Shown one piece after another: positions 24,239-34,819 of a stretch of 43,594 bases of DNA; the stretch's first letter is position 1, and every line of letters begins with the position of its first letter. Source of the DNA: Byssochlamys sp. IMV 00236 (taxonomy: Eukaryota; Ascomycota; Eurotiomycetes; Eurotiales; Thermoascaceae); the NCBI GenBank assembly GCA_001931875.2, contig MSJH02000459.1, forward strand, positions 1 through 43,594, written 5' to 3'. The notes beneath the pieces are model-generated. The model saw nothing but the letters and a program-made list of their open reading frames with translations. It was not told where the DNA came from and searched no databases. The translations under genes were made by a program, and so were the position numbers.

Positions 24239-24860
24239 TTATTGAATGGAGGGCTCATATTCATATTTTAGTTTATTTATTTGATCAGGAATACCCTGAC
24301 GATATCGAAATATGCCAGGGATTTTTTCAATAAATTTTTTAAGCTCGGAAGGAGTGGATAGGCAAGGCACTGTTACAAAAGTACGTTTTATGTACTTATT
24401 TTCAAAGTATGTTAAGAAAACGTATTTTCAAGTCTAGAAAATAAAGATATTCTTGTTAATTAGCTATTCAATATTGGGATATATAGTGGAGATGATGCTC
24501 TTACCGTGATACCTCATATATAACTGACAAGGCAACTCAGTGCCTTGAGCTTTTTTTAGTATCTTTACAAATTGCTTGATGATCTTTTCTTTATCACTTC
24601 TTTCCTTGTCAAGTCCAAGGTTGAAGTTCATTCCATCAGACAGTTCAATAAACAATGATGTAACTTTCTTGTTGTTCACCAAAAACGCAACACTGTCCTA
24701 CTTCACATTTCTTGTTGAGCTAGCTTGTTTCTTCACCCTATCATGCATAAGTTGTAAAATTGGCTAGTGTTAAAATGACACACACTTACCATTACATGCC
24801 AACTTGGTATCAACTGATATAGAGATTGAATAACTTACAAGTGCGTACAAATTACTTTGG
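24239..24860 (-). pseudogene. Decayed multi-exon remnant of an unknown (probably repeated) gene family
   Basis: The minus strand keeps plausible exons separated by GT-AG introns. One exon reads LIPSWHVM, the next reads KKQASSTRNVK. A stop codon follows, and then a long exon reads FLVNNKKVTSLFIELSDGMNF through AQGTELPCQLYMRYHG. A last exon ends in SELKKFIEKIPGIFRYRQG and stops at 24239-24241. The in-frame stop after TRNVK and the short remaining length argue for a pseudogene. The layout recalls C-terminal parts of gene families that are highly repeated in Mucorales genomes, but I cannot name the family with confidence. Confidence 0.4.
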
Positions 24861-24893
24861 TGAGGTTTAAGTCATCGTACAATATAAGATCAA

Positions 24894-25085
24894 TTGGCTC
24901 TTCTGATGACTAGTGAACTTACTGCACAGTTGGACATTTTGTTGAGCAATGGCTGGCAAGCATTTGAGGATTCTTTCGCTGATATGTTTGTAACATCAAA
25001 CAATTTAATCCAGAAACACAATAATTGGCCAAGATGGAATAAAGGATTAATGAACAAAGAAATTGACCTTCATATGCAAGAATAA
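24894..25085 (+). CDS. Short hypothetical ORF
   Basis: A 63-codon ORF encoding an acidic, aromatic-rich peptide (SNGWQAFEDSFADMF, HNNWPRWNKGLM). The composition looks more coding-like than chance in this AT-rich region, but there is no recognised domain and no clear splice partner. It could be another exon remnant of the adjacent decayed element. Confidence 0.2.
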   Translation: MALLMTSELTAQLDILLSNGWQAFEDSFADMFVTSNNLIQKHNNWPRWNKGLMNKEIDLHMQE

Positions 25086-25199
25086 ATGTTGTCAGCCAGT
25101 TGCATCTATAGTACATAACGCGTCATCAACTATTACAGACCACAAATGCCATGAATCAATGGACGAGGTATTATGTTTAAGATGACTTTGGGTTGTATA

Positions 25200-25324
25200 C
25201 AGTAAACTCTCGATTACGGAATATCTATCGGGAGCACGAATGACATTCCGTAATAACGCTTATACGGTGGTTGTGAGGTACTTTGAAAATGGTATTGCTG
25301 TATTTTGTAATCGAGAGTCCACTG
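25200..25324. mobile_element. 125-bp pogo/Tc1-type MITE
   Basis: The left terminus CAGTAAACTCTCGATTAC and the reverse complement of the right terminus, CAGTGGACTCTCGATTAC, match at 16 of 18 positions. TA lies immediately outside each end (25198-25199 and 25325-25326), as expected for the TA target-site duplication of the Tc1/mariner/pogo superfamily. A second inner inverted pair (ATTACGGAAT at 25213-25222 and ATTCCGTAAT at 25244-25253) could fold a hairpin. There is no coding capacity. Confidence 0.88.
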
Positions 25325-25326
25325 TA

Positions 25327-26558
25327 CGAAATATATGTCGATATAAACTTAGAAATACGGCAATATAAACAAATTATGCAAGGTGAAATGGTAGTAAGAA
25401 ATACTGTATTTCATACAATCACTAATCCAAACTTACAAAGAAAACCAACCACTTGATTACCATTAGAGACTATAGGTGATTTCCCTCCTTTATTCAAACA
25501 GCTTTTTCAATATTCTTTATTGATAACTGAATTGTTCCCTCCCAATAATTTTGTTTGTCAATTTTGGCTCTCCCCCTTTTTTTTCATTATTATTCTCGTT
25601 ATTAATAAGCCTTGTAAATACTGAAGCTGTTTTCCCAGACAAAATAAAAGAAAAAAGGGGCAAGGGACCATAATCGACCGTTTATTTGAACTGAAACCAC
25701 AGTTTGAATGCACAGACACTAGAAACGTATCTATTCAGCCATGTGTCTGGATGCAAGACTCCTAATAAACATCATTCAATTTCAAATTAGAACATCAAAT
25801 CCAACTTGCCCTTTGAAAGGACAAGAAATAGATTATACAAGCTCCAGACAAGCTCCAGACGGAGCCCTCAGAGGGAAAAAAAAAAAAAAAAAAAAAAACT
25901 CCTTAATAAGTAAATAATATTTTTACCATAAAAGGTCTTCTAGGAGAGCGCTTGATCCTTAATCGATTTAGCTCAAAAAAATGAGCCAATATGTGACCAA
26001 AAGGGATTATTCTTTGTTAAGACATTGTCATTATTTTTTTCCGAGTACTCGAAGGATAGAGTCTTTTCTGACGTCAAATGTGGCAGCCTTATATGAACAC
26101 TCTGGCATAGTTGGGCTATTTCGTAATACATATAGACAGTTGTTCTTATTTGTTAGATTAAACAAAACGCTTATCTTATTTAAACATAGCCAAGCCAAAG
26201 CAATCATTGTGAACAGCGTACTTACTTGATTGACAATATTTTGCAATGATCATTATAAAGCAGAGCGCCTGACAATATAAATATTACCAAAAATTCGTGT
26301 AGTTCTACAGAACTTTGTGTGATAGTCTATAACCATCTTATATTCTTTCCTGGCGTTAGTGGTATCACAAGGGTAAATCCACCGCTCATCCCTCCTGTTG
26401 ACCAAGACTCATGCAATGTTACTGCTCTCAGTTAAATAACACCAGTTACCCGATTAATAGATGTTTATTGTCGCCCCTCCATTCCTTTAGAGAAGATACT
26501 TGATAGTTACAGGCATTAACAACTTTATATGTCACTCTATGTGTCTATATTCAAAGAT
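25327..26558. other. Intergenic region with no supported gene
   Basis: Includes a run of 25 A (25876-25900) preceded by a direct repeat AAGCTCCAGAC at about 25839-25860. A short plus-strand ORF (25981-26229) shows no recognisable domain. Nothing else seen. Confidence 0.45.
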
Positions 26559-27438
26559 TTATTGTTTCTTTTGTTCAAAGTATTTCTTTAGTTCATCCAA
26601 GGCTTTTGAACGATGTGAAATAGAATTCTTAATTTCTTTATCCAGTTCAGCATAGCTATTATATATATATAAATAAAATTTTTTTTTTCATGCCACAGTC
26701 TACTTACGTCTGATCATATCCATCGGGTTGAAAGATAGCATCCCAGCCAAAGGTACCTGGTCCTCGTGCAGGTACAATCTTGCCCTGAAATAAAAAAAAA
26801 AAATGAATACATGATTCAATGCAAACATATCGAGACTTACGGTCGTTTTGCCTTCAAAGATAATGGGTTCGTGTCCAGGACCTTCACAGTATCCAAAAGT
26901 ACAGAGAGCAACTGCAGATTTGTCTTCAAAGCCTGCAAGCATTTTATTGATACCTTCATGTCCTAAAGAGTTTTGGAACCATTTACTTTATAAAGTGATT
27001 AGATGAATCGAATTTATAATATGAGCCTCTTACATATAGGGCCCAGGAAGGCCGTTCATAGCATTAAAGCATAAGGCAGTGTCTTCTGTGATACAAGGAC
27101 CCTTTAACTATAAGAGTGTCAAAAAGTCTTGTTTTAGCTCAAAATGGTACGACTTACTGTTTCCGCAGCAAGTTTGGACTTTTGCTTTGCAATTTCTTGA
27201 GTCTCTCCTTGAAGTTCGGGTACTTTTGAAATATTGATTTAGTACATGTCAACTATACTCAAGGGCGAACTTACAGTCTAAACTGTGAGACTCAACGTCA
27301 ATAACACCATTCAGAATGTATCGAACTTCATTCAGCTTGTTCTTGTTGCCCGTGACAAATACTGAATGGGAGAATAAGTATTTGATCAGTTTTAATTCTT
27401 TTTTAAGTACCAAGCTTAGGCAATTGTTGTGTGGTCAT
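26559..27438 (-). CDS. HAM1: Inosine triphosphate pyrophosphatase (ITPA/HAM1)
   Basis: This house-cleaning enzyme hydrolyses ITP, dITP and XTP to monophosphates. The N-terminus [19 protein letters not shown] carries the family's substrate-binding T-G-N-x-x-K motif and is split by an intron after KL. Further conserved blocks are [22 protein letters not shown], the CEGPG segment, [26 protein letters not shown] and [11 protein letters not shown]. About six exons are separated by short GT-AG introns. The stop is TAA at 26559-26561 and the start is the ATG at 27436-27438. The protein is full length for the family (about 190 residues). Confidence 0.95.
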
Positions 27439-27621
27439 GTTGTTTTTGACAGTCGTAAAGAAAAAAGAAAAGTGTATTTAGTAAGCAATAGATAGTAATG
27501 GTCCGCCAGTCACAGAGTACCACCAGTAGTCGGTGTGCTGATGGGTCTAATAATAAACTTCTTTTTTGTTAAGCTCATACAGCGTTTTCGCAAAGTATGG
27601 CACTTCTTATAGACATTACAT

Positions 27622-27748
27622 GTAAGGCTGTCCAGTGAAATTTCCATGTGATTGATCTTGGTTCTTTGTTGATATAAATTAAACTAAATAGCTAAATAAC
27701 AGCATTTTTTATCTCTTTTTCTTCTTGAAAAGACACAAACCAAGATGG
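27622..27748 (-). repeat. Dispersed repeat copy D, partial
   Basis: On the minus strand the order CCATCTTGGTTTGTG, TTTTCAAGAAGAAAAAGAG, ATCAACAAAGAACCAAGATC and ACTGGACAGCCTTA matches blocks found in the same order in copies A and C. Only the middle of the repeat is retained; the end with the STPRKR tail is missing. No open reading frame survives. Confidence 0.6.
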
Positions 27749-27941
27749 GTAAATGCATATTCTACATCATATACATACAATAGTTTTGAACATGATTCAA
27801 ATCAAACTACTATGAAGAGAGTCGTCATTATAACAAAACAGTGATTTATGAAAAAAGAGAAAAGAACGAATGATATACACTCGATTGTTTTTTATTTTTA
27901 TGTATTTTATGAATATGCAAAACAACATGAAAGAATTTTTT

Positions 27942-30082
27942 TTATTTCTTTCCATGGACGTGTTTGATGAGTTGCTCAACAACAGAAGGATCAGCCAATG
28001 TAGATATGTCACCCAAGGAATCATGTTCACCATTGACAATCTTTCGCAAGATACGGCGCATAATTTTACCTGAGCGAGTTTTGGGCAAGTCAGCGATCAC
28101 ATAGATACGCTTGGGTGTAGCAAATGGACCGATCACTTTGCGTACTTGTAAGGCCAGTTCCTTTTCAAGACCCTCGGAATCTTCAATGTTGGGCTTGAGT
28201 GTAGCAAAGGCGTGAATGCATTGACCTGTCAAGTCATCATGACCACCGACAACAGCTGCTTCAGCTACAGAGTGGTGAAGGATTAAGGCTGATTCGATTT
28301 CTGCAGTTGAAAGACGATGTCCTGATACGTTGATGACATCTATATTAAAATATGAGCATGATTGTAACATTCAATGTAAAAGTTGCTTACCATCGACACG
28401 ACCACGAATCCAAATGAACCCATCCTTATCGCGTGTAGCACCATCACCAGTGAAGTAATAGCCCTTGTAAGGGTAGAGGTAGGTATCAAGGTATCTGTTG
28501 TGGTTGTTGTAAACACTGCGTGCCATGGATGGCCAAGGCTGAGAAATAGCCAAGACACCTGTCACATCATTTCCTTCAAGTTCTTTACCTGAGGTAGGGT
28601 CCAATATCACTGGCTTAATACCAAAGAATGGGAATGTGGCTGATCCTGGCTTGGTCGGTGTTGCGCCAGGTAAGGGTGTGATAATGATTGAACCTGTTTC
28701 AGTCTGCCAGTAGGTGTCCACGACCGCACACTGTCGTTTTCCCACTTTGTCATAATACCATTCCCAGGCTTCAGGGTTAATAGGCTCGCCTACTGAGCCG
28801 ATCACACGAAGAGATGACAGATCACATTTGTCCACCCATTCATCGCCCAGTCGACGGAGGGCACGAATGGCAGTAGGGGCAGTATAGAATTGTGTCACAC
28901 GGTGTTTTTCAACAGTTTCCCAGAAACGTGAAGGTGTGGGATACGTAGGCGTAGATTCAAATAAAAGGGAAGTAGCACCTACAGACAGAGGACCGTAGAC
29001 GAGATAGGTATGTCCTGTGATCCAACCGATGTCAGCCATACAAGCATAGATATCCTCTGGATGATAATCAAAGACATATTTAACAGTAGCAGTAGCACCA
29101 AGCAAGTAACCAGCTGTGGTGTGCACAACACCCTTGGGTGTACCTGTGGATCCTGATGTATACAGCAAGAACAATGGGTCCTCAGCATTCACGTTTTCGG
29201 GACAGCAATAGGGACGAGCCTTGACAGTTTCTTCATGCCACCAGAGATCACGGCCAGGGGTAAATGGAACTTCAGATCCTGTACGACGTAACATCAAGAC
29301 ATGTTCAATAGTGGGAGTATTCTTGAGAGCTTCGTCTACGATACGTTTTGTGGCAATATTCTTGCCTCCACGTCGTCCTTCGTCAGATGTCAGAATAACA
29401 CGAGCACCACAATCATTGATACGGTCACGGAGAGATTCTGAAGAGAAACCGGCAAAGACCACAGAGTGAACAGCGCCAATACGAGCACAGGCCAACATAG
29501 CAAAGACAGCTTCTGGAACCATGGGCATATAAATAGCTACGTTATCACCTTTACGGACATCGAGTGACTTGAGCACGTTGGCAACACGACAGACCTCTTG
29601 TAATAATTCACGGTAGGTGATCTTTCGTACATTTCCAGGCTCATCTCCTTCGTGTATGATAGCAATCTAATTATAGATAAGCTTCGTGTTCAAGAACAAA
29701 AAAAACAAACAAACCTTATCTGGTGTAGCCAAAGCGTGACGATCAACACAGTTGAATGAAGCGTTCAGTTCTCCTTCCAAGAACCAAGCAACATCACCCT
29801 CCTTTAGACTACCACTTTGAACTGTTTCAAATGGTTTTGACCAATGTAATAATTCTTTAGCAAGCTATGTTATATGTAAGTAAACAAGCATGACAACATA
29901 GTTATCTTCTTTACATTTCCAAAGAATGCATTCGGATTATTCACACTCTCTTCCCACATTTTCTGATACTCTTCAAAGCTCGAAATAAATGGCTTGGGGA
30001 GTTGCTTGTCATTTAATAATCTTGAAGGAACTGGATATGTTTTTTCTTCACTCATACAAGTATTTGATTCGTTCACAGTCAT
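27942..30082 (-). CDS. Acetyl-CoA synthetase (AMP-forming)
   Basis: This enzyme makes acetyl-CoA from acetate, ATP and CoA, supplying cytosolic and nuclear acetyl-CoA. The N-terminal ACS region ([14 protein letters not shown]) is followed by the adenylate-forming core: [19 protein letters not shown] (P-loop-like), [22 protein letters not shown] and [11 protein letters not shown]. The C-terminal domain has [15 protein letters not shown] and [13 protein letters not shown], containing the catalytic lysine that is the usual acetylation-control site. There are four exons; introns lie near 28340-28390, 29668-29715 and 29865-29915. A start at 30082 gives a cytosolic N-terminus with no targeting signal, although a second in-frame ATG lies nearby. 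The protein appears intact. It corresponds to fungal facA/ACS1-type genes. Confidence 0.96.
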
Positions 30083-30475
30083 GTTTTAGTATAGAAAAGA
30101 GAAAGAAAAAGGAAAAAGGAAAAAGAAAAGTTTAAATTTCTTTTTGTATGAGTACAATCTTTTTTTTTTTTTCCCTTTATGATCACATGAAGTATGCATA
30201 TGTTTACAGTCTTCTTATATATCTTGTCTCTAGGCAAAACCAAGATCGACCGTTTTAATTCACTCTACACTTCTTCATTTGAATGCATGTTGCATTGTAA
30301 ATGATACTTGCCTCATTTTGTCATACTCTGGTCCTAGAGTTTCTCTTTTGATTTGATTTTCCCCACACAAAAAATTATTTATTTTCCTATGCGTGGGAGT
30401 AAAAGAAAAAAAAAAATTTATATCCTTTTTTATTATTATTATTATTATCAACTTCTCTAACAAACATAAAATCAT
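30083..30475. promoter_or_regulatory. Acetyl-CoA synthetase upstream region
   Basis: About 390 bp between the acetyl-CoA synthetase start and the Tup1 stop. It has an A/G-rich tract adjacent to the start codon (about 30095-30130), a T run (30161-30171) and an ATT repeat (about 30430-30450). It should hold the synthetase promoter and the Tup1 3' end. No specific operator is claimed. Confidence 0.4.
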
Positions 30476-32630
30476 TTAAGGTCCTAAAGGCTCATAACTC
30501 CAAATACGTGCACGATTATCACCCGAGCCTGTAGCAAACATTGGCTTATGTCCAGGACTGGTAGCAACAGAAATAACTAGGAAAAAAAAAAAAAAGATAC
30601 GTTATTTTTGTTTACATGTTTGTATTTATATTCCTAACCTGAATTCTTATGACCTTGAAGCATGAATTGTGTTTGTCCCGTACGAGGATCCCAAAACTGC
30701 ACACCACGATCTTTTGAGCCAGATACAATCCAATTACCATCAGGTGTTGTTGCAACGGACAACACAAAGTCCTAAAGGGAAAAAAGATCAGCCAACGTCC
30801 TATTTTGTGTATGTATTGTTTACCTTGTGGCCTGTAAACACTTGAATGCAGGCATTTTTGCTACGGTCATATCCTCTTTCACCTGTACCAAGTTGCCACA
30901 TACGTAGTGTCTTATCTAAACTTCCACTCACTAATGTCTTTCCATCTGGCATAAACGCAACAGAATAAACACTGTCCTTGTGTCCTTCTAGACGTTCGAG
31001 TAATTGACCAGTGACCGCATCCCAGACACGGACAACTTTATCTAAACTGCCTGCGGCTACAAGGCGGCTATCAGGTGATATAGCTACACTAGTGACGCCC
31101 AGATCCTGTTGGTCAACATCATTAATACGCAGTTCATGCAAGCAACGAAGCGTTTGCCAGTCCCAAATACGAGCAGTACGGTCTCCTGATCCAGACACGA
31201 GAATGCGTCCGTCGCGGCTGAACTCCAATGAGTAAATGTCTTGTTCGTGTCCAGATAAGATGCCACGAATGCGCTTCTTTGTAATATCCCAAATCTAAAC
31301 CGTATGAGTTTCATGATGGTTCACGTCATCAGTAACTTACTCTGATTTGCTTATCTTCAGCACCGGTTGCCAAATATTTTCCATCAGGGCTGAAGCTGAC
31401 AGAGCGAATATATAAATCGCCTTCACGTCCTGCATTTTCATCTTGAAGAACACTAGGGATTGTTTAAGCAACAAACTGGGGAAACATAAAGCATACTTAC
31501 GCGACGCGAGTAGCAGCAAGAGTATCATAAATATAAGTTGCCTGATTACAACCTGCAGCAAGATAACGGCCATCAGAGCTAAACTTGACGCAACAGACAA
31601 CACTACCATGATCAAATGTGTGAAGAAGATCAACCTTGAGGTAACGGGTTGCCTTGGGATTAAATCTATAATAAAGATGTTACTAATCATCTTAAAAAAA
31701 AAGAGAGAGACATTTACAATGCAAACCAATCTTGACCTTCCACCTTCATGTTGGCAGGCACACTTTCAGGATTGATATCACCTAATGGTTCATTAGGTGT
31801 TTGAGGGCCAGCTCCACCTTTCGTAAGACTACCTCCTCTTGGTACTGTTCAATGTAAGTAAACGTATAAAGAATGATTTCTATCTTACATTGTGGTGGTG
31901 GAGCATTAGAAGGAAGGGGTGACCCACCGTTCATATAAGGTGTTCCAGCCGAAGGATGGGGAGGTGCTGGAGCAGTATTGGGTGGAATATGCGGACTTGC
32001 CGTAGGTGGAGGTCCTACTGGATAGCCAGGATGATGTACTGGAGGCTTTGTATCCATTAGCGATGGTGGTGGCTGCTGTGGTTGATATCCAGCAGGGCCT
32101 ATACACATCTAAGTAAAACAAAAAAGGGATATATATATTTTGATGTTACCTCCATATGTTGCACTACCTACAGGTGGTTGAGGTGGTGCTCCACTATGTT
32201 GTGAATGTTGAACCTTTTTTATTGTACTTAGTCACTATAAATATATATTTGTATACTTTCTTACTTGTTCCAACTGTTGACGAAGACGGGCAATCTCTTC
32301 TTCATATCTATTTGAAAATGAGATTGAATGGAAATAAAAAGAAAGAATCTTACTGTTTCTTGATCATTTGTTGAGTTCGTTCAAGGTCCATCAAGTTTTG
32401 TTGAAACAAATTCATTTCTTGAATCTGACTGTTCACTAAGGAAAATAACGTTAACTCCTTGCTTATATAAAATGTATTAATGTACTCTTATGTTCATATT
32501 CATCTCTTTGACTTTTGCAAACCATGACTTCTTGAGCAAGCTGATCGTATTCGTTTTTAACAGCATCTAGCAATTCCATTAGACGACTGGGTGTAGGTGG
32601 ACCCATGGGTCTATGATTATAAACAGACAT
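30476..32630 (-). CDS. TUP1: Tup1-type WD40 transcriptional corepressor
   Basis: Tup1 represses transcription together with Cyc8/Ssn6. The N-terminus [29 protein letters not shown] continues into a Tup N-terminal tetramerisation coiled coil across three short exons. A Pro/Gln/Gly-rich linker follows ([24 protein letters not shown]). Seven WD40 blades follow, for example [103 protein letters not shown] and [15 protein letters not shown]. At least eight introns are seen. The start used is the ATG at 32628-32630, because the longer reading upstream is a low-complexity hydrophobic stretch. The stop is TAA at 30476-30478. Confidence 0.93.
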
Positions 32631-32774
32631 ATTTGTTAATAGAGAAGTCTTTGGAATAAAAAAAGTAACAAAAAGAGAGAGAAAAAAAAGAGAGGCAGAA
32701 AATTTCAATGACCGACCATTGCACCTGGAAATTTATTTCTACCATCACGCCGAACTAGTGTAAAAATCAAGCTT

Positions 32775-32775
<1 letters not shown>

Positions 32776-32811
<36 letters not shown>

Positions 32812-32818
32812 TGTAACA
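32776..32818. repeat. 43-bp poly-T tract
   Basis: An uninterrupted run of 43 T lies between the Tup1 gene and the Fanzor-like relic. It is the longest homopolymer in the window. In the minus-strand sense it is a poly-A, located 3' of the Fanzor-like coding end and its hairpins. Confidence 0.9.
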
Positions 32819-32825
32819 ATCTTTA

Positions 32826-32854
32826 TCCCAAAAGGGAAACCGTGTTTATCACGG
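32826..32854 (-). other. Two adjacent hairpins 3' of the Fanzor-like reading frame
   Basis: Reading the minus strand away from the stop codon at 32862, the sequence is CCGTG-ATAAA-CACGG (32854-32840; 5 bp perfect stem, extendable by a G-T pair), followed within two bases by TCCC-TTTT-GGGA (32837-32826; 4 bp stem). They sit where TnpB and Fanzor elements encode their guide RNA scaffold. Both stems are short, so chance formation is possible. The guide-RNA idea is inference. Confidence 0.3.
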
Positions 32855-32861
32855 CAATTTT

Positions 32862-33335
32862 TTAATTTCTTCTATACTTGGAAGGCCGATCTCTTCCATC
32901 CCAAATCGAAAGAGAAATAGACAGCATATTCTTGCAAGCGTTGATATCTCGTTGCCATAATGTCTTGCAGGTGTTGCAAACCAGGACACTACAGCCTTTC
33001 AATTCAGACATTCTTACAAGAGGATCGTTAATACAAGCATTACAAACTTTGGAAGTCTTGTATTCATCAATTGTAACGGCGATGAGATCTCCAGCTGCTT
33101 CTCTTCTTTTTAACCCTCGCCAAAAGACATCAGTAACACCACTTCTTTCCACTTGCTTACATTCCCTCATGATGAAGAAGCGTTCTTCTCGCACTTCTAT
33201 ATCAGCATTGTATTGAGAAACTTGCTTTATTGAGAAATGGCAATTTTCTGTTAAATGCTTCCATAAGCTAAACAAAGGAACAGTAAATTCCTCTAATATC
33301 TCTCTTGTCATTTCAAGAGTTGATGAAGAATTCCT
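32862..33335 (-). pseudogene. Fanzor/TnpB-like RNA-guided nuclease relic, C-terminal part
   Basis: The 149-residue reading from the ATG at 33311 ends with a zinc ribbon and final RuvC motif typical of TnpB/Fanzor proteins: TIDEYKTSKVCNAC (Cys 90 and 93), VLVCNTCKTLWQ (Cys 112 and 115) and RDINACKNML (the RuvC-III aspartate, residue 122), then a DGRDRPSKYRR tail. The coding frame extends upstream without an ATG to about 33335 (HFDRNSSSTLE) and then meets stops. The RuvC-I and RuvC-II acidic residues, and the guide-RNA-binding N-terminal region, are not found upstream. This is therefore a truncated relic of a eukaryotic Fanzor-type element, not an active nuclease. IS605-like OrfB captured from a bacterium is less likely given the fungal setting. 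Confidence 0.7.
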
Positions 33336-34100
33336 ATCGAAATGATTTATAAGTGGGGCTCAAGTAAACCAACCTCAATCAACTATAAATCGCTTTCATT
33401 TAGACTAACGAATTGCACTTTATAACTTTATTTGCATATATACAAGTGTATGGTGTTTGTATATGTGTGTGAATGGGTCATTTGATACAAGCATGTTGAC
33501 AACGTATATACTTGCTTTCATGACATAATAATCTCTCGAAATAGATATCGTTATCTATAGAACAATAATAGCAAATATTGTCAAATAAAGGATTAACAGT
33601 AGGCATTAGATACTTTACTAAAAAAAACGGACTGTAATACTTGTTTCTTTGAAACTTCTGGTAGGATTTCGAGTATTTTCACCATATTTTTGTATAATTT
33701 TGATATATATGATGTTGCGCCTCAGTGTTACTATTGTTTGACTTTACTCCACCAGAAAGCTCTACTACACTTAAGCTTCTCAGCAATGTACGGATTATCC
33801 AATACTTCATCATGAGAATAGGTGCAGAATTGCCTTTTGTTTGCATAATTATCAAACACCACATGTCTTATATTCTTATGATATCTATTTTAACTTCTGT
33901 ACTCTAAGCGATGATGTTACCCTTACCTTATTACCTTAAAAAATCCTTCATATCATTGGGATCAGTCGTGAATCCCGCATAAGTGAGGCATACGATCACT
34001 ACAGGCGCTTTTTTTTTTTTTTATACGGATGCACTTAAGCATGTCTTTTACAACGAACACGTTAGTTATGTAATGCATTATTTTGATATCTCTTACTTAC
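33336..34100. other. Mobile-element island, unassigned sequence
   Basis: Minus-strand fragments with some coding character occur: SKLYKNMVKILEILPEVSKK near 33630-33700, and FDNICYYCSIDNDIYFERL with further Cys/His residues near 33500-33570, which resembles a degenerate zinc-binding stretch. Neither can be joined into a gene. A CACTACAGGCGC motif at about 33993, next to a 14-T run, resembles the terminal motif of the local inverted-repeat elements. Confidence 0.3.
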
Positions 34101-34401
34101 CCTGAGCATCACCACTGCATTGATGCAAAGACGAAATCATATCTTGGTTGACATTGATATCACGAGAAGCAATTGGTTCAGTGGAGTTGGTGCACGATGA
34201 AACATATACCTCATCTGCTCCTGATCTCTCGCGAAGTATATCTATCATACTCTGGATGTTTTTAACTCTGACATCGTCTTTAACAAGAGGGATATCCGAC
34301 TTTCTAGCGTATCCTATTACTATGCATCCTTGTTCTTTCCATATCTTCAAGATCGTCTTGTATATAACCATTTGATTAACGATAGCATCAACTAATCGTA
34401 C
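34101..34401 (-). pseudogene. Isolated exon of a repeated gene family with a GYARKS motif
   Basis: An open exon lies between an acceptor (CTAAACAG, ending at about 34402) and a donor (GTAAGTAAG, from 34100). It encodes VDAIVNQMVIYKTILKIWKE, GCIVIGYARKS and then VRVKNIQSMIDILRERSGADEV. The GYxRKS motif followed by a short arginine-led helix is reminiscent of the first strand of serine recombinases (resolvases), but the catalytic Ser environment and remaining domain are not present. No flanking exons could be found. This may be a relic of a transposon-borne gene family. Confidence 0.4.
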
Positions 34402-34819
34402 TGTTTAGAAAGTTGGAATTTTTTACTTTTATTTTTAAATGTTATAACACTTCACCCCAGTGCTTTTTATCTAATACAAATAAATGACGCGTTCTGACAC
34501 TCTTTACATTATTATGCTCGTCTTTGACTCGTCTACGCTTTATTGTCAGGAACATGTAGTTTGGTCTTGTTTTCTTTGCCCAATATTTGAATGCAGAAGA
34601 TTCGTCTTCTACGCTTCTGAATCATGAGGTGTAGTTTGAAATCTGAATATAAATTTCATCCAATATTGAATTTTTCGTATATGTACGTACGTTCATCATC
34701 ATTATCAGGAGAAAAACACTATAGACACTATCTCTATCTATTACGTATGATATCACCCAGAAAAACCTTTTCAATCTGCAGAGTTAAGGTAAATATGACT
34801 TTTATAAAATCATTATGTT
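34402..34819. other. Unassigned sequence between repeat relics
   Basis: AT-rich sequence with one short plus-strand ORF (34624-34887) that has no recognisable domain and overlaps repeat copy C. Nothing supported. Confidence 0.35.

Noticed and set aside
28383..29469. Several plus-strand ORFs across the acetyl-CoA synthetase gene
   Set aside because: They are shadows of a strongly conserved minus-strand gene and have no domain of their own.
32776..32818. Poly-T tract as a retroposition poly-A tail of the Fanzor relic
   Set aside because: A poly-A 3' of the relic in its own sense is suggestive, but long homopolymers occur throughout the window, including at places with no element, and no target-site duplication was seen.
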